A DNA stretch of 64,000 bases, taken from positions 525,955-589,954 of the forward strand of contig KQ965742.1 in the NCBI GenBank assembly GCA_001574975.1, given 5' to 3'. Under the pieces are notes generated by a model. The model had not been told where the DNA came from and did no database searches. It was given only the letters and a program-made list of their open reading frames with translations. This document shows, piece by piece, positions 32,055 to 42,699 of the stretch (the first letter of the stretch is position 1; each line of letters opens with the position of its first letter). The DNA comes from Gonapodya prolifera JEL478 (Eukaryota; Monoblepharomycota; Monoblepharidomycetes; Monoblepharidales; Gonapodyaceae). The translations under genes and the position numbers were made by a program.

Positions 32055-35000
32055 TTACAATTTAGATTTCGATGTCGCCTTTGCCTGTTCGAGCTCCCAC
32101 AGTCGTGCGACCTCCTTCTTCAGAATGCCTTTCTGCACTTTTCCATTCGGGTTCCTGAAAAAGCAAAAGATTATGTAGCCTTGTCAAAACGCTTTCGGAC
32201 CTAGTCCACCAACCGAGGAATTTCTTCGTTCTGGATGTGCACGAAAACCGGAATTTTGAAGCCGGCAATCTTGGGACGAATATGACTAATCACGTCGGCA
32301 GGAGTGAGGTTCGGGTGGCTCGGTTTCGGAACGATGATTGCTGCTGGTTCCTCTCCCAAAATCCTTTCAAAACGTGGTTAAAAACCATCCTACATGTGAT
32401 TGGATTTGCGCTTACCTGTGAGGAACCCCGACAATCTACAAGAGCAGCACATTAGAGATTATCAACAAAACTATGAGGGTCATATCTCACCGTGCAATCG
32501 AGAACTCCACTGAAAATTAAGGCAGTAACAAATGTAGCGTGAGGCGATGGAAAAAGATAAGAGAGCATGAGACATTTGATCTCACGGGTGCGTGAATATG
32601 GCGTCTTCAATTTCTTGACAGTAGATGTTTTCACCGCCACGGATAAGCTATTCAGCCAGGTGAGTGATTCATCAGCTCTTGGTTCCAAAAATTGCGTTAT
32701 GACACTACTAACCATGTCTTTGATACGGTCCTTGATGTAGACGTATCCCGTCTTCGCGTCAACATATCCAACTACAATTCAAGGTGAGCGAAGAAATTTG
32801 AGCGATCGCTGAAGACTGACACACTCACCATCACCTGTCCTGTAGAACCCGTTGGGTAAGAACGCCGACTTGGTAGCCTCCGGGTTCCTCCAGTATCCTT
32901 TGATAATATTGACTCCACGAATAAGAAGCTCCCCAACCTCTCCCTTCGGAAGCTCGTGTAATGTGTCAGGGTCTAAACGCATAATGTCAGCCCAAGTGTA
33001 CCTACAGTGTCCAGCGAGATTGAAACGTACCGCATACAATAACTTCGTTGAGTGGATGGGCGATGCCGGCAGAATCAGGGTAGTTGATGTAATCCATACC
33101 ACTGATGCTGGTCGCCACAGGACTAGCTTCGGTCATTCCCCACGCCTGAAGTAGAGGTAAATAGCATGAAAAATTTTGTTCACCAAAGCAATATCAATAC
33201 TTGATGATACTTACCGTACCAGGAGATCCTTTGAATACTTTGGCAAAATTGACCGCCAGTTCGGGGTGTGCTGGGGCGCCACCATATCCAGCCTAGATGG
33301 AAACACCTTCTTCCAGCAACATAAAATGTTGGAGGTGACTCAAGAGGACTCACCCCAATAAAGCTGCTAAGGTCTCTTTTACCATTTTTGGCATCAGGGT
33401 GTTCGACAAGCATCATGATGATTGCAGGAACGGCACTCATTCCATTGACGCGCTCTTTCTCAATAATGCGCAAAGCATCGCTAGCTTCAAACTGTCATAG
33501 CACAGGAAAGAGGTTCAAACTCAAGCTGAGCATCGACAATAAACTCAAAATTCGCACCTTGTAAGCGATCACGAGTTTTCCACCGTTGAGCGTCGTTCCA
33601 CCCAAAATTGAAACAGCCGTCACATGGAAAAGCGGCACGACAAGAAGGTTCACAGATTGAGGATCCTCGGGACGAAGTGGGAGTGCAGGGACTGGAAGAT
33701 TTGCTCGAACTGAGATGATGTCAGTGATATGAATGCACATTGCGATCAGGTTGTGCAGAACTTACTGCAGCCGCGAATGGTGCCTAACATCGCAACCCAT
33801 TGATTGGCGATGAAGTTACGGTGAGATCCGAGAGCTGCCTTTGGACGACCTGTGGTACCACTGGCAACAATGGAATGACTTTTTGCCGAAACAGCAACTC
33901 CTCGCTCATCAACAGTATCAAACGTACCTAGTGAAGAGAACTGTTGCCATAGTGTTAGATTTTTGGATTATGCTGAACCGACTTCAACACTCACTCGTGC
34001 AGTTATCATCTGGAAGTATTTCCACCGGTGCAAGTTGGGTTTTGTCCTTCGCGGAAGAGCGCTTTCCAAGCACACTCTCCCAGGAAACTGTCCCGGGGTA
34101 CCCGTCGCGGCGTGGACCCATTTGAGAGGAGGAAGCTCGAGCAAGGATAAACTCGGAAACACCTCCACGTTTAAGGTCAGGAATGCGGGGGGCGAGACGG
34201 TCGTACCGCTCGGGGTCCTTCACAAACTCCATGAGTTACATTTCAAGAGATCCTGCAGCGATCAAAGGCACTCACAATGATTGCGACTTTGGCATCCGCA
34301 AGAGTGATACAGTAGGCAAGCTCGTCGGTCACTTGCAGGCGAATATAAAGTGGAACATTTGTGAAGCAAACCACGATATCAAAACTTGCGAGGTTGCTCT
34401 CTCTTACCTAACCACGCGTTGACTGGAATTGATGAAGTGATGACGAAGGGTGAATTTTCTTCACAGGCACAAAGAGGGGATTACATACCCATCGCGGGAA
34501 TCGCCCCCAAACACTGGGCAGCCCAAAAGGCAACAATCCACTCGCTGTTATATGATCCAATCGTGTGGTAGGATTCGCAATCCAGTAGAAGCCGAGCTTG
34601 AGCCAAGGAGACCATGCCGTGAAACAAAAGTAACGACTACCCACGGATAGTTCCTCATTGCGATGGCGATTCTGTCGCCTTTCGTAACACCATAGTCTTT
34701 GCTCAGCGCATTTGCGAGAGATTTCACTTTCTCCGCCGTCTGGTTGTAAGTCCAGCGATCCTCGACCTTTGTGAAGGGGCATTCGTAGATGAGATACTCG
34801 CGAGGGCCATGCTTGGCTACAACGTCCTCCCAGTACTGGCGTAGATTGCTGTGGAGAGTTTGATGCGATGATTTGAGTGAGCCGACGCACTTCGGAAGTG
34901 TCACCAACACATTCCTTCCGTAGCGAGCCCCGATGGGGAAACCAAGAGCTCCAGCAGGCCAATCTACTTGCCTGTAACAGTTTTTGAACGTTCGGTGCCA

Positions 35001-35141
35001 CAACTTTTTGCCCGTGTGCCATTCAATCTGCTCGAATTGAGTCTCGCAGATTCCTCCCTCCTCTTCCATGATTGCTCTGTGGCATTGATCCAGGCTTGGA
35101 AGGGATGCTGGCGGGGCTAATGCTGCTGCGGAATCTGCCAT
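32055..35141 (-). CDS. Peroxisomal acyl-CoA ligase (AMP-binding, 4CL-like), copy B of tandem pair
   Basis: Paralogue of the ligase at 27546-30715, with the same intron positions and very similar protein. Start at ATG 35141 (MADSAAALAPPASLPSLDQC). Motifs: HSNLRQYWEDVVAKHGPREY, SLANALSKDYGVTKGDRIAI, AFWAAQCLGAIPAM, ASGTTGRPKAALGSHRN (around 33819-33870), NLLVVPLFHVTAVSILGG, FYRTGDG, GGENIYCQEIEDAIF, and NPNGKVQKGILKKEVARLWE. It ends TSKSKL (PTS1). Relative to copy A, the segment after exon 1 stays open across the presumed first intron (VDWPAGALGFPIGARYGRN..), so that junction may be unspliced or shifted here. No inactivating change was seen. It is divergent from the gene at 35542. Confidence 0.88.
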
Positions 35142-35541
35142 CTCAGTTGTTAATGGCAACGAAAATGTGTTCTTATTGGTGTGAAGAACTTCCGAAAACG
35201 CCGGCCGATTCCGACACGATCAGGGGCTTGGCCCTCCCCTTTTTCAACTGAGAACTACAAGAATAATAATTTTGAGTATCACAAACAAAACCATCAAATC
35301 GAAGCAGCCAAATTACTGCAACCGCTTCATCTCAACGTTATTATTCCGGCGATGCCATTATTCAAGTTGGGCAAGATTAATACCATACAGTTGCTGCTAC
35401 TTTGGAAGCAAGCAATGTGTGGTGACCCTTGAGGATTGGTGATTTATTGCGAGAGAAGGGCGAAACTGGGGGACAAATTGAAGCGACTAGTTGGTCTGGC
35501 CCCAAAACACCTAACCCAACAGCACAGGATCAAAGCATTCA
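35142..35541. promoter_or_regulatory. Divergent intergenic region (ligase copy B / large unknown gene)
   Basis: About 400 bases between start codons. AT-rich around 35250-35400, with no recognised coding or repeat content. It probably contains both promoters. Confidence 0.35.
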
Positions 35542-38341
35542 ATGAGAGCCGGCTCACCCAGCCAATCGAAGACACCACGGGTGCTGCCCCCAATCCGACG
35601 ATCGTCAGCGCAGGCACCAGTAGAAGATGGGTCTCTTCATGTTCCGGAGAAGTCTCCCACCACGGGCGATTCGCGGATGAGGAAAGCCGACAGCGACGTT
35701 CTCAAAGATCTCCTCCGAGGAATGGTGGACGTGGAGCCGTTCGGGGCAGGCATCGCCGCAGCAGTGGGAGACAATACACACCAGTCCAAATCGAGATCGA
35801 GCGATCGCCCACATTCTGGACGATTCGCGCGGAAAAAGAAACCGGCGCTGACGTATCTGGGATCACACGAGGACGTTACAAAGCGTCGGCGAAAGGACGC
35901 CACGCCTCAGAAGGGCGAGGTGAGTCCAATACAGTTTGCGGACAAACAGCCAAACAACGAACTAATCCACGCCCGCAGAACGCACTGGTCCGCGTCTTCA
36001 TGACCTCAGTAGCAGCTATCGACATCCCATCGTCTCACTTTCTTCGAACAAACCTACACGATCAATCGAGCGGCTCGTCAGCGAGTTTGCTACCAGATGT
36101 CTCTGGAACTCTTTCTCTGGCTCGGATCTTCGCGCGCCGAATAATCGCCACCCCGACAAGCGTGATCGAAAATGAATGGTGTGCTTCATTAAGGAGCAAC
36201 AGCAACGAACACGAAGAGACCGAACATGGAACCGAATCGCCGACCGGAAACGAAACCACGTTCCTCTCTATTCTCGGAACTTCCAAGCAAGTCGATGTCG
36301 CAAAAGCAGTAGAGCTGCTCGGATGGTGCCTGACCGAGAGCTGTATTCCGAATGGGACCTCGGAGGAACTCATCGTCAAGGAGATCCAAGGTGTCGTTGC
36401 CAGACCTTGCTGAATCACCCGAAGCGTGCGCAATTTACCCACATTCCTCCAGCCACCTCTACCCTCCTCTGCACGCTCCTTACAACCCTAATTTCAACAT
36501 CAACCTGTCTTCACCCGCTTTCCTTTCTCTTCGCATGCCCCGGTTTCTTGCACCTCTGCCGCTCCTTCCCATCTTCCCTGACCGACCCAGATCCAGACCC
36601 AGCGCGGCGAAGAATCTCCCTTGCCCGCGCGCGAGCAGCCGCGGACGTGACTGCACGCGCCCTCAGCGTTGCGGACGACAATGAGTGCCTGGAGGCGTGG
36701 CACTGGATCACGACGAACATTCGGCGAGGGAGTGCAAGTGAACCACGTACACGTGCTTTAACAGATCGATTGGAGAATGGTCGCGAGCGTGAGCGAGGCC
36801 TTGTCGCGGCCATGTGCACGTTCGCCTCCACGCTGGCATCATCATCCTCAAACAACACCACCGTGATCTCCCGCCCCAAGTTGATGTCTGCACTCATGGA
36901 CGATATCTTCCCATCCTCCACTTCACTGATGGAGCACGCACACCCCAACGACGAGCTGAGTCGGCACTGTGTGGTGTCACGCCTTGCGATTCTCGAGGCT
37001 GCCACGCGACATAAGGCGAACGCAGTCACAACCTCGCACCATTCTCAGCCATATTCGTGGGGCAGTCTTGTACCGCAACCGCTACTGGAGTGGATCGTGT
37101 CCACACCGATGCTCGTCGCTGTCGCTGCAAGCAACGGAACGGACACCTGCGCTCCTGGCCCCGACGTTGCGCCACCTTCATCTCAAGACGATCGTCGCGA
37201 CTCGCCGGACATCTGCACCGCCTGGTTCCGCCTCGCCTCGGCTCTCCTCTCGCACCCTTCCCCACCCGCCACGTTCCCACCGCTCCTCCTCACGTCCATC
37301 TGCGCTGTCTGGTCCTGGCTGCTCCCCGCGGCGTGCGTGGACGCGGCTGTGTGTCTTGCGCCGTGCGTCGGGAGATATCCCAAGTTGGCTACCGTGTGGT
37401 GGAAGTTGACGACCTCGGCTGCTTCGGGTGCTGGTGCGGGGAATGCGAGTGTGATAGATATGTTGGTGAATGGAGATGCGGGGGATAGAGCGTTCTTGGG
37501 TGATGGGAAGTGGAGGTACGCTGTGAGCATGGGGCTGTGCAAAAGCGTGAGTGTCGCACCGTGGGTTTTGGTTCGGCGGAGATTCGTTGCCCGTTGGTGA
37601 CAAGAGATGTTCTGTGACATCTTAACCCAGTTGCTTTCCCGATCTGCCGCCTCCGAATCGTTGAAACCTTTATTGGACACGCAATCTTTGGACCTCATCT
37701 GTCGGCTGTCTCTTCTGGAGTTCACCACACCGGACCAGGACCAGGACGTGCCTCACACAACACTCGCCAGAACCACCACTTCTTCTCCTTCTTCGGCGCC
37801 GAAACTCAGTGACTGGGTCGCGCTGCACCTGTACTTCCTCCCGCACATTTTTCACGTCTTGGCGTGGCCGTTTCGTAATGACGCTGACGATGTTCATGTC
37901 GGTGACGGAGAGATGAAACGACAGATAGGGGATGCGGAGATGGCGACGGATATACTGGCGAGGGTGTTTGCAAGGTGGAGAGTGGAATTGGAAGAGGAGA
38001 GCGCGGAAAGGGCAAGGGAAGGACTGAGGGTGATTGTCCAGGCAAGTGCAGCGCAATTGAAGCACGCGACCGTAGATGAATCACTCACCAACGGCTTGTA
38101 GTTTCTGCCAATCGCCAGTGTCAGCCTTATTCGAGCCGTGTTCCGACCCACCATTTCCAACGAACCTCTTTCGCGCCTGTCCGCCAAAATAAAGCGTGTC
38201 CTGCTAAACCCCTTCTTGATCTGGTCGAAAGAGCACATGTCGAGGTGTGCGTCTGTGGATGGTGCAGCCGTGGCAGTGGCAGCGTGGAGACGGTGGGGCG
38301 AACGAGTTGTGAGCGAGCTAGCGGTGGAAAGGGGATCGTGA
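35542..38341 (+). CDS. Large helical protein of unknown function
   Basis: Not recognised. Exons: 35542-35919, 35979-36390, 36453-37546, about 37607-38041 and 38102-38341, giving ~852 residues. The N-terminal ~125 residues are basic and disordered (SQSKTPRVLPPIRRSS, GRFARKKKPALTYLGSHEDV, TKRRRKDATPQK) and could include a nuclear localisation signal. The remainder is alpha-helical and Leu-rich without membrane helices (KAVELLGWCLTESCI, LLCTLLTTLISTS, LGDGKWRYAVSMGLCK, MFCDILTQLLSRSAASESL, IKRVLLNPFLIWSKEHMSRC), which may form a helical-repeat scaffold. The fourth intron fits best as a GC-AG intron (GCAAGT donor at 38042). The junction at 37547-37606 requires a GAG acceptor or an unusual donor. 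Confidence 0.65.
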
Positions 38342-38624
38342 TGGCGTACATGATGTGGTTGGATCAGGACTTGTGGGGGTGGCAAGATTGTGGATACGCA
38401 TCTACCCGAGATACAAGTTTTAGGACTAGACACAGCGGTACCGGACACCGCTCTGCATTGTATTTTCCACATCACAATGATTTGAATCATGAATCGCATC
38501 GCTGCTCTGGGGGGGGTGGGGGGAGGAGGGTTCCGTGTGGGGCAAGTGTAAACATGATTCACGGCTCAATAAACGATCATCGGAACCTTTTTCTGGCATC
38601 GTTCGCACCACACGCACCAGCTGC

Positions 38625-40759
38625 ATGGCAAACACGGACGAGCCATCGCGCGATGTGGACGATGAGGAAAAGGCAGATGCGATGACGGAGAAAGCAGCCG
38701 ATGCCGATGCAGCGAAACCGGCGGTGTCCACCTCGCTGACATGGGTCCTCGCGATTCTGTCTGGCGTGACGGTGGCGAATCTGGTGCGTGCGATTGCGAG
38801 AAGCAAGGCCGCAATGGCAGAGATCAATACGTTAACGTGCTCGGTGTACAGTATTATGCGAATCCACTCCTGGAACTTTTGCGCAAGACCTTTGACGTGG
38901 ACACCTCCAAGGCCGCAACTATCAATGCGTTGCTGCAAGGAGGTTACTGCACCGGACTGTACGTCAGTCATTCCTTCTTACTTCTGACGCTTACATCAAG
39001 TCATGTACCACTTGCATCGCAGCCTCTTCGTAACGCCTCTGGGCGACCTCCTCCCTCGCAAAGCATTCATTCTCGCTCTCGTCTTCATATGCGGCCTGCT
39101 CTCGTTCGGACTCGCCTACGCCCCCTTCGTCCTCTTTCAAACGCTCTCCTTCGTCATGGGCGTCGTCACCGTCGCCCCTCAGATCATTGTTCCGCTCATG
39201 GCGGATCTCAGTGCTCCAGAGGTCATGGGCAGTAACGTTGGCAAGGTGAGCGCGAGTGGGGGTGCGAGACGTAACGAACGAGGTAAAGCCGGGTGAAGTG
39301 GAGTCGGCAACGAGCCCAGCGAGCCCGAGGCCTAAGCGCGATAGCGCTTACCAAGCCGAATACGCCACGGAGTGGTTCACTCTCCCGGAGCGAGAACGAG
39401 GCCAAGGGTGAAAGCGCTGGCCGAGGAGTCCGCCGGAGGTGCTTAATGGCCGCGAAGGGCGATTGATAGAGCACGGACTGCATATTCCCGACGAAAGTGA
39501 ATTACCCCACGGAGCGGTATCCTCGTGTGGTACGAGTATCGAGGCCCAAACGTGATAACACTGATCGAAGAGGCGAATGATCCATGCGCAAAACCCTCTT
39601 CTGAGTTTATCTTTTCCCAACTCCCTTCCAGGTCCTGAGCGGCATTCAAATCGGTGTCCTCCTCGCGCGCGTCCTCTCCGGCGTACTTGCCGACCACCTC
39701 ACATACCACGGCGTGTTCCTCCTCGCCGGTGGCGTGCAGCTCCTGCTCGGGATCCTGGTCGTCGGGCTGATGCCCCGTGTCCCGCGGAACAACAACGACA
39801 TGAGCCTGTGGGCGATCTACAAGAGCTGCTGGGTCCTGCTGACGACCGAACCCCTGCTGCAGCAGTGCTCGCTGATTGCGCTGTTGTGCTATGCGTCGTT
39901 TGGTCGGTACCGTCGCGCCTTCCCCGTTTCACACGTACCCCTTTCTCACGTCGACGGCGGGACCGCTCACAGCGACGTTTTGGACAACCAGCACGTTCCT
40001 GCTAGCCAACGACCCGTATCACTACACGTCGACGCAAATAGGCCTGCTCGGGCTGGCAGGCATATCGGGGACACTGTTTGCCCCTCTCGGCGGTAAACTT
40101 GCCGTACGTTCTCCGTCACTGTTTGACCCTTTCGCCATCATCTCTCTCCTAACATTTACCACCTTGCTACCAGGACCGCATCGGGGGCTCCTTCTTCGTC
40201 ATCTTGATCGGGATAGGGTTCCAGCTCATCGCATGGACCATCAACGTATCGCTCGGAACGACACACATTGCGGCGCCCATTGTCGCGGCGTTCTGCTTGG
40301 ATGGTGGCAGGCAGATGCAGCAAGGTGCGTGTGTGCAGACGTTGGCCAGACTTCGAAACGAGAGTCTAGTCAAGAATGACACGTTCCGTTTTTTGCCAGT
40401 CGCGAATCAACTCCGCGTTTACACCATTTCATCAACCGCACGGTCCAGAGTAAACGCAGTTTACATGATCATAGGTTTGTCCGATCGCTTCTCCTCTTGC
40501 CCACACCACGTAATGTCACTCTTTCTTGTCCCACGAAGGCTACTCTGGGACCTTCATCGGCTCTCTCGTCGGGACAGCCTGCTGGGTCGCCGGGGGCTGG
40601 CCCCTCGTGTGCGGAGCGGGGTTCGCGACCGTGGGAGCAGCCTTGTTGGCGTGGGGGGCGTGGAGCGTCGAGGGGCAGTTCCGGCTTGCGGAGTGGAACT
40701 GCAGGCGGAAGACAATAGGTGAATTTGTGACGACGGAAGAGAAAGGAACCCTAGCGTAA
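38625..40759 (+). CDS. Major facilitator superfamily transporter of bacterial YgaY/YnfM-like type
   Basis: Twelve-helix secondary transporter, substrate unknown. Exons: 38625-38783, 38852-38958, 39023-39245, 39632-39902, 39973-40103, 40174-40324, 40400-40474 and 40539-40759, giving 445 residues. Landmarks: VTVANLYYANPLLELL at helix 1, GLLFVTPLGDLLPRKAFI at the loop 2-3 signature, APQIIVPLMADLSAPEVMGS, GVLLARVLSGVLADHL, FWTTSTFLLANDPYHYTSTQIG, and NQLRVYTISSTARSRVNAVYM followed by GYSGTFIGSLVGTACWVAGG. The NQ-R-(15)-RSR-NxVYM block is, from memory, characteristic of a bacterial-like MFS subgroup also found in some fungi, so ancient horizontal transfer is possible. Intron 3 (386 nt) carries the intron repeat. 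Confidence 0.9.
39246..39631 (+). repeat. Long intron carrying an intron-restricted repeat (copy B)
   Basis: This is the longest intron in the window (GTGAGC...TTCCAG). It contains blocks nearly identical to the LRR-gene intron at 5075-5287: GCGAGACGTAACGAACGAGG, GAGGCCTAAGCGCGATAGCG, GAGTCCGCCGGAGG and CGAATACGCCACGGAGTGG. Related units also occur more than once within the intron (GAGCGAGAACGAGGCC, GCTGGCCGAGGAGTCC). A CCGCGAAGGGCGATTGATAG block resembles one in the heliorhodopsin intron. Confidence 0.6.
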
Positions 40760-42699
40760 TTAGGGGCGTGAATTAAATTTGTTTATATACGCATGCGTTT
40801 GCACATACGACATGGATATCACAATATGATTATGTAAACAAAGATGTTTGGAACAGGGACCATTACAAAAGTGACAAAGTGGTAGCGTCATGGGATACGA
40901 CGTATTTCATTGAAGGAAACACAGAAAAAGAGAAAGTGGGGCGAGTTCGGTTAGTGTCCGATCAGGGAAAACGATGAGGAGACGTGAATTGTAAGATGAT
41001 AACCGTATTGCACAGGAAAAATGAATCCAAACTCGCAACTCCCGCACACGTCAAACTAACTGCAAAAGAGCCGCACCGAGTAGAGCAGAAACGGTGGAAG
41101 AAGGAACGACGACCGGGACCGGCTCATCGAACACGCTGGTATGGATATCCGGAGAATTTTCAGTCACCCCGTTGGTGTCACGGGTCGGCTCTTCTAAGTT
41201 CTGAAGCGAAGGAAAATTTTTGTGAAGTAAACATGTGATTTGGGGGGGCGAAAAAACAAAAGGTTCATGGCCAGCCAAAGTCGGACTCGAATCGTCACAG
41301 CGGGGCACTTACATGGGCCCGGAGCACCTGCTAACATGCCACTGCCGCTTACCACAACCCGATAGGACAATTATACACAAACTTAATCATATATGCTACA
41401 TTTTAAAAGACAAAATTTTAGCTCTCAAAAAATTAATAATTCTATAACCAACTAATCCATCTATAACGTGGCTTTTCGGTCACTGAAATAATGCAAAAAC
41501 AAACAACTGATTCGACCAAGGAATTTGAAGTTTTGCCCCCTTTTGGCGTATTACGAACTTTCTTGAAATTCAGTCCTTTTTGGTGAAATAGAACAATTTC
41601 GATTTTACATGTGTTTAGGTGCAATCCCTGTTGGGAGACGATCACCATCGGATTGTGGGGGGCTCATCAGAAATGACCTCGTTGTAAAGTGCAACTGCGT
41701 CTTATCCGACACGCCGCAGCTCGAAACTTCTTCTGTGCATGGTGTGAGCTCCTCGCCGATCATACTCGGCCTCTCTGTGCTTCAGAATCGATGGCACATC
41801 ATGTTACTCTGTGTTCGGTGTTCCTGCGGACAGACAGGAGGAGAACTCCGGAGAGAGATATGGCCGACTATCTACGACATAGTCTTTCCGCAATCTTCGT
41901 GACGCGATCCGGCGGGGTTGTCTCCCTTGGCGAAAAGTAAACACCTAAATATATGAAAACACCGAAAGTGAGAAGTTTTCCAATTTCTCTCAAATCCCTA
42001 AAAACATGAAAACGGTGAAAGGTAAGAAAAGATGAAATCTAGCGAGATATTTCATGTGGACTATTTGCAAAATTATGCCTGGCCGAAAAGCATTGGGGCA
42101 TCCACCATCTATTTCTAGGTAAAAAGCAATAATTTACCAACAAATCTTCTTATCACACAGGTATCGTACTGCTCCCAATCACTTCAATCTGCTCGCATCT
42201 GCAAATCTCCGGTGCAGGTGGCAGACCATCAACGCTCATCCTATCATTTGAGGTTGACATCCATTTTGCGAGTTGTCAATATCGCGTACACTATTACCGT
42301 ACACGGCAAGCTCAAGCATACAAGGCAAGCTCAAGTGGATTTTGCTGATGCGTTTCTTGATGGTACCGCAACAGAAAGCGCCGAGGCGAGGTCAACGCCG
42401 GACGAGAGAAGGCACTCCAGCTAACTTCACCCTATTTATATACACACGTGCACATGCACATACGACATAGATATCATAGTACGATAGAACATTGACATTC
42501 AAACAAGGGTATTTTGAACATCGACCAGCGAAAAAGCGAAACAGCGACCAGCGCGAAACGTGACACGTTAAGTTGCAGCGACAAGCGACGAGCGACGAGC
42601 GTTCATGACATAGTTCTGTGGTGTGGGTGTGGTGCCGACTCGAGGCGCGGCGGGGGGTTCGGGAGCGGGGCGTCGGGTTTTCCATGCGCCAAGTGATCG
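40760..42699. other. Gene-poor intergenic region with a short dispersed repeat
   Basis: About 1.9 kb between the convergent MFS and LRR-SH3 genes. No gene was recognised. A ~50-bp segment near 40780-40830 (TTTATATACGCATGCG then GCACATACGACATGGATATC) recurs with about 80% identity near 42434-42487 (TTTATATACACACGTG then GCACATACGACATAGATATC), in the same orientation. The middle is AT-rich. Confidence 0.45.

Noticed and set aside
41270-41320. tRNA B-box-like sequence on the minus strand (ATTCGAGTCC)
   Set aside because: No paired T stem or A-box at the right distance.
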